A DNA stretch of 12,365 bases from Promethearchaeota archaeon. GTDB taxonomy: Archaea; Asgardarchaeota; Lokiarchaeia; Sigynarchaeales; SOKP01. Positions 1-7,384 of this stretch are shown here, piece by piece. The stretch is taken from NCBI GenBank assembly GCA_014729315.1, contig WJKD01000210.1:1-12365 (forward strand), given 5' to 3'. Numbering within the stretch: position 1 is the stretch's first letter; every line of letters begins with the position of its first letter. A model generated the notes under the pieces. The model was not told where the DNA came from. It made no database searches and saw nothing but the letters and a program-made list of their open reading frames with translations. The position numbers and the translations under genes are program-made.

Positions 1-6
1 ACAATG

Positions 7-33
7 AAAAAAAAAATAAAAATTTCAAAAAAA
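7..33 (-). terminator. Oligo-T terminator of the giant surface protein gene
   Basis: Read on the minus strand, the stretch just after the stop codon at 41-43 holds three T runs of about 7, 5 and 10 bases separated by a few other bases, with no clear hairpin. Archaeal intrinsic termination relies mainly on such oligo-U tracts, so this is the likely 3' end of the transcript. Part of the signal could also be plain AT-rich spacer. Confidence 0.5.
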
Positions 34-40
34 TTTTAAA

Positions 41-3000
41 TTATTCGATTTCTACGGGAACGATGATTCCTCGGCGTTTCAGATTAATAATCGCACTTAT
101 GATCTGATTTTTTGATTCCTTTCGACCCGCAAGTCCGTAATTTAAAAGACTCGAGACAAAAAAGAATTGCTTCTCTTTTTGCATTTGCTGAGCAACTTCT
201 ACTAGTGCTCTCTCCAATTTGTTAATTTCAGTAAATTCCCAGTGCTTTGATAGCTGTAAAGGGTACATTAAGGAAATATCAAAGTATTTCTCGATTAATG
301 AGTTAGCTGTTTTAAATGCTTTTATTCCACCGTCGAAATTTCTTAATAAATTTCCGTATTTGCTTTCAAATTCGTCGGTAAAAGCTCTTTGATGTAGCTT
401 CAAATTTTCCGAAGGTTCGCCATCTAAAATCAGCGCAACTCGAGCGTATACTCCATCAGTAATAACGATTTTAGAATCGTAATAGTCCATCTCAAAACCT
501 TGACCTTTTATTTCCTTAACGGTGTCTTTCTTGAGTTCGGTTCTAAACTCCGAAATTGCCGTAAGAAACCCACCAATTAAATCGGAATCTAAATCCATAG
601 ATATTTGTTTACTAAAAATAGTAACTCCGGCTTCTTTATGGATAATCATAATGTAGGAAATCTTGAGTAAGTCCTCTAAAATTAACGCATCTTCAGCCCA
701 CACTTCTCTCAATTTTTGTAATCTTCTGTGTCGTAAGGCTACAAATATAACAATTCCCGCTACAACTGCCAAGATATACGGCAAGATCCCAAGAAATATG
801 TTTAGATAGTATTGACCTTGCGAAATTAACGATATTTCTAAATCATTGTCGGTTTCTCCGGCGGAGTAATACGTTCCCTCGGAATCGTATTCTAAAGAAA
901 TTTTAATTGAACTCGTGTCGCTTGGTAATTCGTATTTAACTTCAACGATACCATCCTCGTTAGTAATATCGGTTAGCTCATCGATTTCTTTACCATTTTC
1001 GTCTTCAATTATTATTTTTACAGTTTCACCTTCAATCTCGGCGTCGTTATCGTCGTTCTTAAGTTCACCTCGAATAACTATTTCCGATCCGTGAATATAC
1101 TCATTTTCAAATTCTTCGATGTCTAAAATTTCTAAGTCCACATTGTATTTAGAAACTTGTAATGTTCTTGTATCTAAAGAAACGAGTACTGTCGATGCGT
1201 TTGATTTTGTCCAAAAAGTTTTCAAATAAAAGGTTCCCGGGTCTTTAGTGTAAGAAAAAATATCGAATAAGAATGTTGTCGAATTTTCTTGTGCGGATTC
1301 GTTCAACAGAATGTTATCACTATAAAGCAGATCCAAAGAATTGTCGTACACCTCAAAATACAAATTTCCCCCAAAAACATCACGAATTGTTGGGGTGATA
1401 GATATTTTTTCGTCAATTTTAGGCGTGAGTGTGGAACTATAAGATACTTCCATTTCAGCAATTGAAGAATTTAACTCTATTTTCCAAAATCCTTCTGAAA
1501 TGTTACAAAGCGTTATGTATTTTTTAAACCCTACAGTTTGATTTTCCCAGAACCACCCGCCAACATTTTTAACGGAATCTGGATCTGTAGCATTATAAGA
1601 AGTCATATAAAACCAGTCTGAAGGAACATTAATTTGTAGTGTTTTGCTCCCATCTATGTAAAACGCATCGGGGGGCAAATAATAAGTAATGTCAGACGAG
1701 ACGTTCCAAAAAACATTAGTATCAGAAGTATCAAGCGCATAATGCCAGTCGAAGGAGTGAAATTTCTCGATGGTGTAAGTTGCGTTCACATCAAATTTTA
1801 TTGTAGGCCATATCGAGGATATATTGAAAGTAAACGAGCCTTGAGTCGGTTCTCCGTCTACTATTACGCTTTCCCACACGCCTTTTTGATATCCATCGAA
1901 ACTAATTTTATTTCCGAATGTTTCCATTTCGATTTGTTCGGGATTAAGCTTGGCGCTATTCAGACCAAAAGCGATTGTCGAGGCAATGTCGGAGGGTTTT
2001 TTTAAGTCAAATGAGATGCTAAATTCGTTGATAGATACGAAAAATCCTAAACCCGTCTCAGTATCATTGGTCTTAAATCTTAACCTCAAGCGAAACTTAT
2101 TGTTTTCACTTTGGTTTAAGAAATTTAATAAAATATAAGTATAATAGCTATCTATTGTAAACACATGCCTATCTTCTTCAACATCAGCGAATATTCTGTC
2201 GCTATCACCTAATCTAATCCATTCTGCTTTGTTTTGAGCTTCCGTTAGTAAATCTGATGTTTCATTTCCTTTGTAAAATTCCAATTTTCCTAAAGTTATA
2301 TTGTAAGGATGGTTAATACTTGTATTTGAAGTAATAATAATCTGCATTTCTGGGATTAGTGGATTTGGAGCAAGAAACAACCAATCGTAGACATCTATAC
2401 CTTCCCAATTTGAGTTATCAATGTCGTTTAATACATAAGACCCTAGTTCTATAGTTAAATTGTTAGTTCCAGCTTGAGCTAAAAAGCGCATACCGTCGTT
2501 AAACTCTAAAGTATCAAATCTGTCTTCTTCAGAGGTTACAAAAGTACCATTACTAAGTTCTATATACTCGGCAAAATACTTATCAACAACGATTGGGTCT
2601 TCTTTAATTGTTTTATTAACATATCTTAATTCACCTATATCTATCGTAAACTTGTTAATTGAGATATTATATGGAGAAGTCCCATTGTATGTAAAAGCAA
2701 ATTGAAGAGTATTATTTGAATTATTTGGATCCACATCAATCGAATTAAACGGTATACCATCATCATAATTCGCATCGTTTAGAAACTTTAGAAACTCAAT
2801 TTTCTCGGTAGGATCCTTTAATTCCATCGATTGAACTAATTCATCTTCGGTTTTTAACTCAAAATCGATCATTTGAGAAATATTTTTCCAACCTTTTTCA
2901 GTTGCGCTATAAACCCAAGTAGTTGCTTGGTCGATATTCTCAATATCAGATACATTTGCTACAAGGCTAATATTGACATTATAGAGGAATAAGTAGTGAG

Positions 3001-4195
3001 CTGCGTACCATACGAAAGGAAAGAAGAGATCCTGATGGATGAGAGCCAGTAGTACCGCATAAGGAGAATATATTTTCGTTAAATCCTTGATTCTTTGAGG
3101 ATAATACTTAATATCTCTTATTAATTCATAATTTATACTCAAATTGTTTAATCCAAAATTAGTGATTATCGAAACATTATTCTCCCCACCTTCGCTATTT
3201 ACTATATATTTATTATCATCTATTTCCGTAAATGAACTGAGACCACCATCTATAAGAATACCATCATAAGTTGCATTAAAGATTACATTATTTCGAGTAT
3301 AATTAGCACCGAGAAATTCTCCATATTTAAAAATATCTCCCTCGTCATCTCCAGCGCCTTGTGAATCTGGATTGAAATAGAGAAACTTTGGTCCTCCACC
3401 GACTTTTGAATCGTCTCTCGGCATAGTAATTTTTAAAGCGAACCAATATTTAGTTGTACCCCCCTCGACAGTGCTCGCTGTATTTGAAGTATTTAAAAAC
3501 ACAGGCCCGTCACCATCGTTTTCAAAATCAAAAGTTTCCCAGTGTGCCGGGATATCGTCAGGATGATTCTTTCTCAATACACCCATTATTCCGTCCTTAT
3601 CTGGAGTTAAATCAGAGTCATCGGAACAATTAACTATTGCCACCTCCCATTGGTTTTCGTATGTATATACGGGATTGTCGGGATAGCCTTGAGGGATGTC
3701 TTGGAGGAATAAACTCACATTATTAATGTATTGATCGATTTCAACAGAAAATTTTTGAAAGACAATGGTTTCGCTTTCGTTCGTGGAGCCTATAACCTTC
3801 GTAGGAAAATTTTCAATTGATTTTGTATAATTTAAGGCAGTAATGTTTTCAAAATTAAGCCTAGCAAAAGTTAAGTTCCAGTTTGGAATGTAGATTGCCG
3901 GTTGGTCTTCCGCAGCAGACTCTTCTCTACTTACGAGGCATCCCTCTATGATTTCAGTGATATTACTTGAAATCTTCCCCTCCTTACTTTCAATAGTATC
4001 AGAAATAGTAAGATGAGGGTCGCTCAACTGAGATATACCAATCGAATCTACATTAGAATTATTTGTAGATACTAAGGTGTCATGATTGGCACTCTCAGTA
4101 ATCTGGGAAGTCTGAAAGGCTACACAGAAGAGACAAGAAAGGTTTAGAAATAAGCAAAATATCGCCAGTTGTTTACGTATGTTTCGTACTTTCAT
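41..4195 (-). CDS. Giant receptor-like surface protein: sequon-rich ectodomain, one TM helix, cytosolic longin-like tail
   Basis: A 1384-residue protein with no recognised enzyme domain. Residues 1-27 form a signal peptide (basic start, then a Leu/Phe/Cys-rich hydrophobic core). Residues about 30-1000 form a beta-rich ectodomain with 38 N-x-S/T sequons by hand count. Residues about 1019-1122 look like an Ig-like beta-sandwich. A transmembrane helix at about 1131-1154 is followed by the stop-transfer run RHRR (1155-1158). The roughly 230-residue tail has a longin/roadblock-like part (about 1178-1310, pattern IMIIHKEAGVTIFSK then DLIGGFLTAISEF) and a final helical, winged-helix-like part (about 1318-1384). 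The expected topology is type I: N-terminus outside, tail inside. An extra hydrophobic stretch at 380-405 inside the ectodomain is odd. The start is ATG, directly before the signal peptide and downstream of a TATA-like box. A role in sensing, adhesion or membrane-cytoskeleton linkage is inference; the topology is strong and the tail fold is moderate. Confidence 0.85.
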   Translation of the reverse strand: MKVRNIRKQLAIFCLFLNLSCLFCVAFQTSQITESANHDTLVSTNNSNVDSIGISQLSDPHLTISDTIESKEGKISSNITEIIEGCLVSREESAAEDQPAIYIPNWNLTFARLNFENITALNYTKSIENFPTKVIGSTNESETIVFQKFSVEIDQYINNVSLFLQDIPQGYPDNPVYTYENQWEVAIVNCSDDSDLTPDKDGIMGVLRKNHPDDIPAHWETFDFENDGDGPVFLNTSNTASTVEGGTTKYWFALKITMPRDDSKVGGGPKFLYFNPDSQGAGDDEGDIFKYGEFLGANYTRNNVIFNATYDGILIDGGLSSFTEIDDNKYIVNSEGGENNVSIITNFGLNNLSINYELIRDIKYYPQRIKDLTKIYSPYAVLLALIHQDLFFPFVWYAAHYLFLYNVNISLVANVSDIENIDQATTWVYSATEKGWKNISQMIDFELKTEDELVQSMELKDPTEKIEFLKFLNDANYDDGIPFNSIDVDPNNSNNTLQFAFTYNGTSPYNISINKFTIDIGELRYVNKTIKEDPIVVDKYFAEYIELSNGTFVTSEEDRFDTLEFNDGMRFLAQAGTNNLTIELGSYVLNDIDNSNWEGIDVYDWLFLAPNPLIPEMQIIITSNTSINHPYNITLGKLEFYKGNETSDLLTEAQNKAEWIRLGDSDRIFADVEEDRHVFTIDSYYTYILLNFLNQSENNKFRLRLRFKTNDTETGLGFFVSINEFSISFDLKKPSDIASTIAFGLNSAKLNPEQIEMETFGNKISFDGYQKGVWESVIVDGEPTQGSFTFNISSIWPTIKFDVNATYTIEKFHSFDWHYALDTSDTNVFWNVSSDITYYLPPDAFYIDGSKTLQINVPSDWFYMTSYNATDPDSVKNVGGWFWENQTVGFKKYITLCNISEGFWKIELNSSIAEMEVSYSSTLTPKIDEKISITPTIRDVFGGNLYFEVYDNSLDLLYSDNILLNESAQENSTTFLFDIFSYTKDPGTFYLKTFWTKSNASTVLVSLDTRTLQVSKYNVDLEILDIEEFENEYIHGSEIVIRGELKNDDNDAEIEGETVKIIIEDENGKEIDELTDITNEDGIVEVKYELPSDTSSIKISLEYDSEGTYYSAGETDNDLEISLISQGQYYLNIFLGILPYILAVVAGIVIFVALRHRRLQKLREVWAEDALILEDLLKISYIMIIHKEAGVTIFSKQISMDLDSDLIGGFLTAISEFRTELKKDTVKEIKGQGFEMDYYDSKIVITDGVYARVALILDGEPSENLKLHQRAFTDEFESKYGNLLRNFDGGIKAFKTANSLIEKYFDISLMYPLQLSKHWEFTEINKLERALVEVAQQMQKEKQFFFVSSLLNYGLAGRKESKNQIISAIINLKRRGIIVPVEIE

Positions 4196-4229
4196 TTTAA
4201 TTCGTAGACAAATATGTAATTTAAGTTAA

Positions 4230-4237
4230 ATTTTATA
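4230..4237 (-). promoter_or_regulatory. TATA-like box of the giant surface protein gene
   Basis: The minus strand reads TATAAAAT, ending 34 bases before the ATG at 4195. A start site about 24 bases downstream would leave a leader of roughly 10-12 nt. No Shine-Dalgarno sequence is visible before the ATG. In sequence this AT-rich such a box can occur by chance. Confidence 0.35.
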
Positions 4238-4425
4238 CAAAGTCTATGATAGATTGGAAAACGATTCTTTTTATAACTAATCTTTCTATTATTGTAGAAT
4301 TTGAGTTTTTTTCTGCGTGTAATCCAAGGAATCTGTCCTATGAGCTTGAGTTTTTAAAAAACATATAGTAAACATTAGGATTAATACATGTCGTATTGCT
4401 GCTGGCTTCAATCCGAAAATAATAA

Positions 4426-5127
4426 TTATAATAAAACTTTAACATTTTGATTTTCCAATTTTCTTAAAATTTCTTTCGAAATCATAATGGGATTGTGAAT
4501 TAGTTTCAAAGATTTTAAGGAAGGAAGCTTTAGCAGCGATGGAGTGAATTTTTGTATTTTGTTAAAACTAAGATCGATAATTATTAGGTTCTTTAAGTTA
4601 GAGATAGCATCAGGGATGGATTCTATTCTATTTCCAATTAAATCGATATTATTTAAAGTGTTTATAGAGCAGAGGGATTTAGGAAAGATTCCAAAGCAAT
4701 TCCAGGCGAGATTCACCACTCTAAGCGACGATAACCTTGAGATTTCGTTCGGCAAAGCGGTTAAACCACATCGAAATAAGCCAAGTCCAGTTATTTTCCC
4801 GTTTCGTATTTCGCATCCTAACGTATTATAGTTTATTTGGGAAACAATAGGAATTTGAAACCCTAAATATGCTTCAAGCAGATTTAAGACTTCTTTATCG
4901 ATTTTTTTCATTTCCTTCTTGATTTGATTTAATTCGTCTGTTTTTTTCATGGTATCGTAGCACAGACAACAGTAAAATTCGATGTGATCACTTTGCCATA
5001 ATTGAATTAGCCTCTCTTCGTCCACATTTCTATTTCGAATGTAAAAATCTCCAAAACTAATTCTATTTCTACAGTTAAAGCATATTCTTTTATTTAATCC
5101 TTTTCTATTAGGAAATTTATAGTCCAT
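4426..5127 (-). CDS. Zinc-ribbon leucine-rich-repeat protein
   Basis: A 233-residue soluble protein. Near the N-terminus C16-x2-C19 and C53-x2-C56 form a probable zinc ribbon. A charged helical linker (about 60-90) leads into the stretch LGFQIPIVSQINYNTLG, followed by four to five leucine-rich repeats of about 23 residues (115-216) with the LxxLxLxxNxIxxIP pattern. This layout matches a family I know as abundant in Lokiarchaeia, where LRR proteins are presumed protein-interaction modules; no partner can be deduced. The frame stays open upstream to a TTG at 5145, which would add six residues, but that codon lies only 5 bases from a TATA box, whereas the ATG at 5127 is spaced ideally for a leaderless transcript. 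I therefore prefer the ATG. There is no signal peptide or membrane helix. It lies on the same strand as its neighbours, with gaps of 230 and 146 bases, so it is probably transcribed alone. Confidence 0.85.
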   Translation of the reverse strand: MDYKFPNRKGLNKRICFNCRNRISFGDFYIRNRNVDEERLIQLWQSDHIEFYCCLCYDTMKKTDELNQIKKEMKKIDKEVLNLLEAYLGFQIPIVSQINYNTLGCEIRNGKITGLGLFRCGLTALPNEISRLSSLRVVNLAWNCFGIFPKSLCSINTLNNIDLIGNRIESIPDAISNLKNLIIIDLSFNKIQKFTPSLLKLPSLKSLKLIHNPIMISKEILRKLENQNVKVLL

Positions 5128-5150
5128 TTTAGATATTGTAGTCAAATAGT

Positions 5151-5158
5151 TATATTAT
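5151..5158 (-). promoter_or_regulatory. TATA box of the LRR gene (leaderless start)
   Basis: The minus strand reads ATAATATA with exactly 23 bases between its end and the ATG at 5127, the spacing expected if transcription begins at or next to that ATG. No Shine-Dalgarno sequence precedes the ATG. The alternative TTG start at 5145 would fall between the box and the predicted start site, and so be untranscribed. The box is clear but AT-rich background weakens it. Confidence 0.5.
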
Positions 5159-5273
5159 GCTAAAATTCGGTTAACATATTATTTTCAGACTCAAAATTAA
5201 TAAATGTGTTTGTTATAAAAGAAAGGAGTAAATAGTAGTGTGCTGATTAAGGTGTAAGTATTAAGTATTATTC

Positions 5274-6476
5274 TTAAAGTCCTACTATGACATAATCAGT
5301 GTTGCCGACTTTATTTTTGATGGCAGCCTCAAATTGTACGGTAGGTTGTACCAGATCTAACATTGCGTTAAATTTATCCGTCCCAGGAGCAATAGGTTCC
5401 TTCCATTTTAAATCTTTATCGAGAATAGGAAGTCCCGGAGCGTTCACCTCGGCATCAAAACACGCCTTATCGATCGCAACAGGGTCTGAGGAACCGTATA
5501 TTCCCAAATCGGGTACTATAGGCATACCAGGATTAGGTACGCAATCGCACATTAAAGTAATATCGAACGCAAAGTTAATGTAGCGAAAATTTTCCTTTCC
5601 AAATTCCAATACACCTTTCGCATTATCCAAAAACCGTTCAGTAAATACTTTGATTTCATTCATCTTGGGTTTTTTAATAGCCCTCCTTACGGGACATGCA
5701 CTTAAGCATCTCGAACAGCCAAAACATAAAGAAGGATCAACATATGCTTTTTTATTTTTAATTGCTATTGCTCCAACGGGGCAAGCGGAAAGACACTCTT
5801 TATTACATTTGGATAAATTACAATTACGATCTCTAACTGAAAACGGAGCTTCGTAATGCGCTAAAAACTTATTTCTTTTTACAACGCACCCAATTCCTAA
5901 TTGTTTAAGCGCACCTCCAAAACCAGCTTGTGGATGACCCTTAAAATGAGAAATCACGACGACTTTATCAAAATCAAACAATCCTTCAGCTACAGAAATC
6001 TCATCTAAATATATACCGCTAATTTTTACTCTTCTCTCGTCTAAACCCTCTTTTCCATCAATGAATATTAAAGGCGCTCCGATAATTTGTTCTGTGTAGC
6101 CGTGTAAATGAGCGATTTCGCTATGGTCTTCTTTATTCCTTCGATGACCTATGCAAATTGAGTAGTCATCCTTAATTTCTATCTGTTCAATACAAGTACC
6201 TAACCCTTGAGTTTCAATTAAAAAAGGATCGGCATCTTTAGCTTTGATGGCCTTGACCACTTCTCTTACGTAATCATGTCTTAAATAATGTGTATTACCT
6301 GACTCACCCACATGAACCTTTACGCCGACTTTATTTCCCGGATAAATATTATCCAAAATCTTATCCAAAACAATTTGAGTTTTTACTAAATTATTTGTGA
6401 TCATATTTTCTTTCGAGTTTCTTAACGAGGCTATCTCAACTGGGGGAGCCCAATATACTGTCGACTTATTTTTCAT
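5274..6476 (-). CDS. DUF362 family iron-sulfur protein
   Basis: A 400-residue cytosolic protein of the DUF362 family. The family signatures are clear: KVHVGESG (53-60), HFKGHPQAGFGGALKQLG (177-194), CDCVPNPG (310-317) and DLGIYGSSDPVAIDKACFD (323-341). Between the second and third lies an inserted two-cluster ferredoxin module: C219-x4-C224-x3-C228-x3-C232-P and C251-x2-C254-x2-C257-x3-C261-P. The second is a canonical [4Fe-4S] motif; the first has unusual spacing. Members of this family are widespread in anaerobes and mostly uncharacterised; an electron-transfer or redox-linked role is likely, the reaction unknown. The ATG start has no visible Shine-Dalgarno sequence, and an AT-rich element about 20 bases upstream is compatible with a leaderless transcript. 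It sits 129 bases from the QueT-like gene on the same strand, which is not tight enough to claim an operon. Family call is firm, function open. Confidence 0.9.
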   Translation of the reverse strand: MKNKSTVYWAPPVEIASLRNSKENMITNNLVKTQIVLDKILDNIYPGNKVGVKVHVGESGNTHYLRHDYVREVVKAIKAKDADPFLIETQGLGTCIEQIEIKDDYSICIGHRRNKEDHSEIAHLHGYTEQIIGAPLIFIDGKEGLDERRVKISGIYLDEISVAEGLFDFDKVVVISHFKGHPQAGFGGALKQLGIGCVVKRNKFLAHYEAPFSVRDRNCNLSKCNKECLSACPVGAIAIKNKKAYVDPSLCFGCSRCLSACPVRRAIKKPKMNEIKVFTERFLDNAKGVLEFGKENFRYINFAFDITLMCDCVPNPGMPIVPDLGIYGSSDPVAIDKACFDAEVNAPGLPILDKDLKWKEPIAPGTDKFNAMLDLVQPTVQFEAAIKNKVGNTDYVIVGL

Positions 6477-6605
6477 TTTTAAACTAATGAAATTGATATT
6501 TAATTCGAATAATTAAATCTTAAATACGATGATGATAAAAAATCATTTGTTATGAGATAAAAACATAGTTCTTATAATAAATTAGTATTAGCTAAGGAAT
6601 AAAGA

Positions 6606-7133
6606 TTATTTCTCTTCTAACTCTAACATCTTTTTTACTCTATCGAATAATAAGATACCGAGATTTGCTAAAATTAATTCAGATATAAGAACTTGTAAAA
6701 ACATCAGCCATATCGGTAAAGCTAACACTAAATGTAATATGATAGCGACGTACAAAGAAATTATTATGGCGTATAGTGTACCCCCAAGATACTTTAATTT
6801 TCCCTTATTTCGAAAGTAGACTATGCAGTAAAGAGCTGGAACATTCACAATAGTACTCAATAAATCTATAGGCCCCAGTGGTGAAAACAAATTAACAAAG
6901 AATACTCCAATAATTTTTCCCACCAACCCTTCCAGCGGAAATATAATACACATACCAACTACTAGTTCAGCCACTCTAAATTGAACTCCCAAAAAACTAA
7001 ACGCTTGAAAAAGATAGCCTAGGGCTATGTAAAGCGCTGCTGTTATTGCAGTTAACGCGACTCTCAAGCTTAAAGGTCTAGCTTCGTAAAACTTAGAAAT
7101 CTTCTCTCCTTCTCGTATTTCTTCTTCCATCAT
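6606..7133 (-). CDS. queT: QueT-like ECF transporter substrate-binding subunit
   Basis: A 175-residue, strongly hydrophobic membrane protein with about six helices (roughly 25-46, 52-68, 70-84, 89-108, 115-138, 142-164), the usual size of an ECF S component. VQFRVAE (50-56) and NLFSPLGPID (81-90) match what I know of the QueT family, whose bacterial members are implicated in uptake of queuosine precursors through a shared ECF energising module. In an archaeon the logical cargo would be a 7-deazaguanine used for tRNA modification (archaeosine or queuosine type), but this is inference. No T component or ATPases are encoded nearby, so it would have to share a module encoded elsewhere. Two ATGs stand in tandem at 7133 and 7130; GAAGG lies directly before the first, so the second is slightly better placed. 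The N-terminal 20 residues are charged and cytosolic. Confidence 0.78.
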   Translation of the reverse strand: MMEEEIREGEKISKFYEARPLSLRVALTAITAALYIALGYLFQAFSFLGVQFRVAELVVGMCIIFPLEGLVGKIIGVFFVNLFSPLGPIDLLSTIVNVPALYCIVYFRNKGKLKYLGGTLYAIIISLYVAIILHLVLALPIWLMFLQVLISELILANLGILLFDRVKKMLELEEK

Positions 7134-7384
7134 CCTTCACATTAAAATTTAGAAAAGAACCTAATATTATAAGAATTTGATCTTGTGTATTAAATTTTAT
7201 TAGACAAACAGTAATACGAGTTTAATATCTCAAAACAATTTTTAGGCCGTTTTATCCTCACCGAAGCTATTACTCATAAGCAAAAAGAAATTATACTATT
7301 GTAAATTAGGATAAGCGTAAGTTTTTTATTAGACTTATAAGAATTAATATTAAAAAAATTACAAGATAACAGTTCTAACGAAAT
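7134..7384. other. Divergent intergenic region with promoters for both directions
   Basis: This 251-base stretch separates the minus-strand genes from the plus-strand genes and must drive transcription both ways. The left edge holds the TATA-like box of the queT-like gene. On the right, TTATAAG (about 7335-7341) and the AT-rich run after it are possible TATA elements for the gene at 7385, but none has decisive spacing. The middle (about 7244-7280) is less AT-rich than its flanks and contains no convincing hairpin, RNA gene or small reading frame. Confidence 0.5.
7164..7172 (-). promoter_or_regulatory. TATA-like box of the queT-like gene
   Basis: The minus strand reads TTATAATAT, ending 30 bases before the ATG at 7133, which would give a very short leader of a few bases. 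It is a plausible archaeal promoter element in the divergent region, judged by spacing only. Confidence 0.4.

Noticed and set aside
1742..2138. Plus-strand open frames of 87 and 62 codons.
   Set aside because: They lie opposite the giant surface protein gene, overlap each other and show no domain or start signal; they are shadows.
4390..4409. On the minus strand GCCAGCAGC followed by AATACGAC resembles the 16S rRNA 530-loop region.
   Set aside because: The central CGCGGT of the rRNA motif is missing and no rRNA sequence flanks it, so I take it as chance.
4196..4425. A 230-base gap between the giant gene and the LRR gene, scanned for tRNA and C/D box RNA.
   Set aside because: No cloverleaf, no paired C and D boxes and no convincing small reading frame were seen.
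5299..5856. Plus-strand open frames opposite the DUF362 gene.
   Set aside because: Antisense to a conserved Fe-S protein; their apparent residues mirror its codons.
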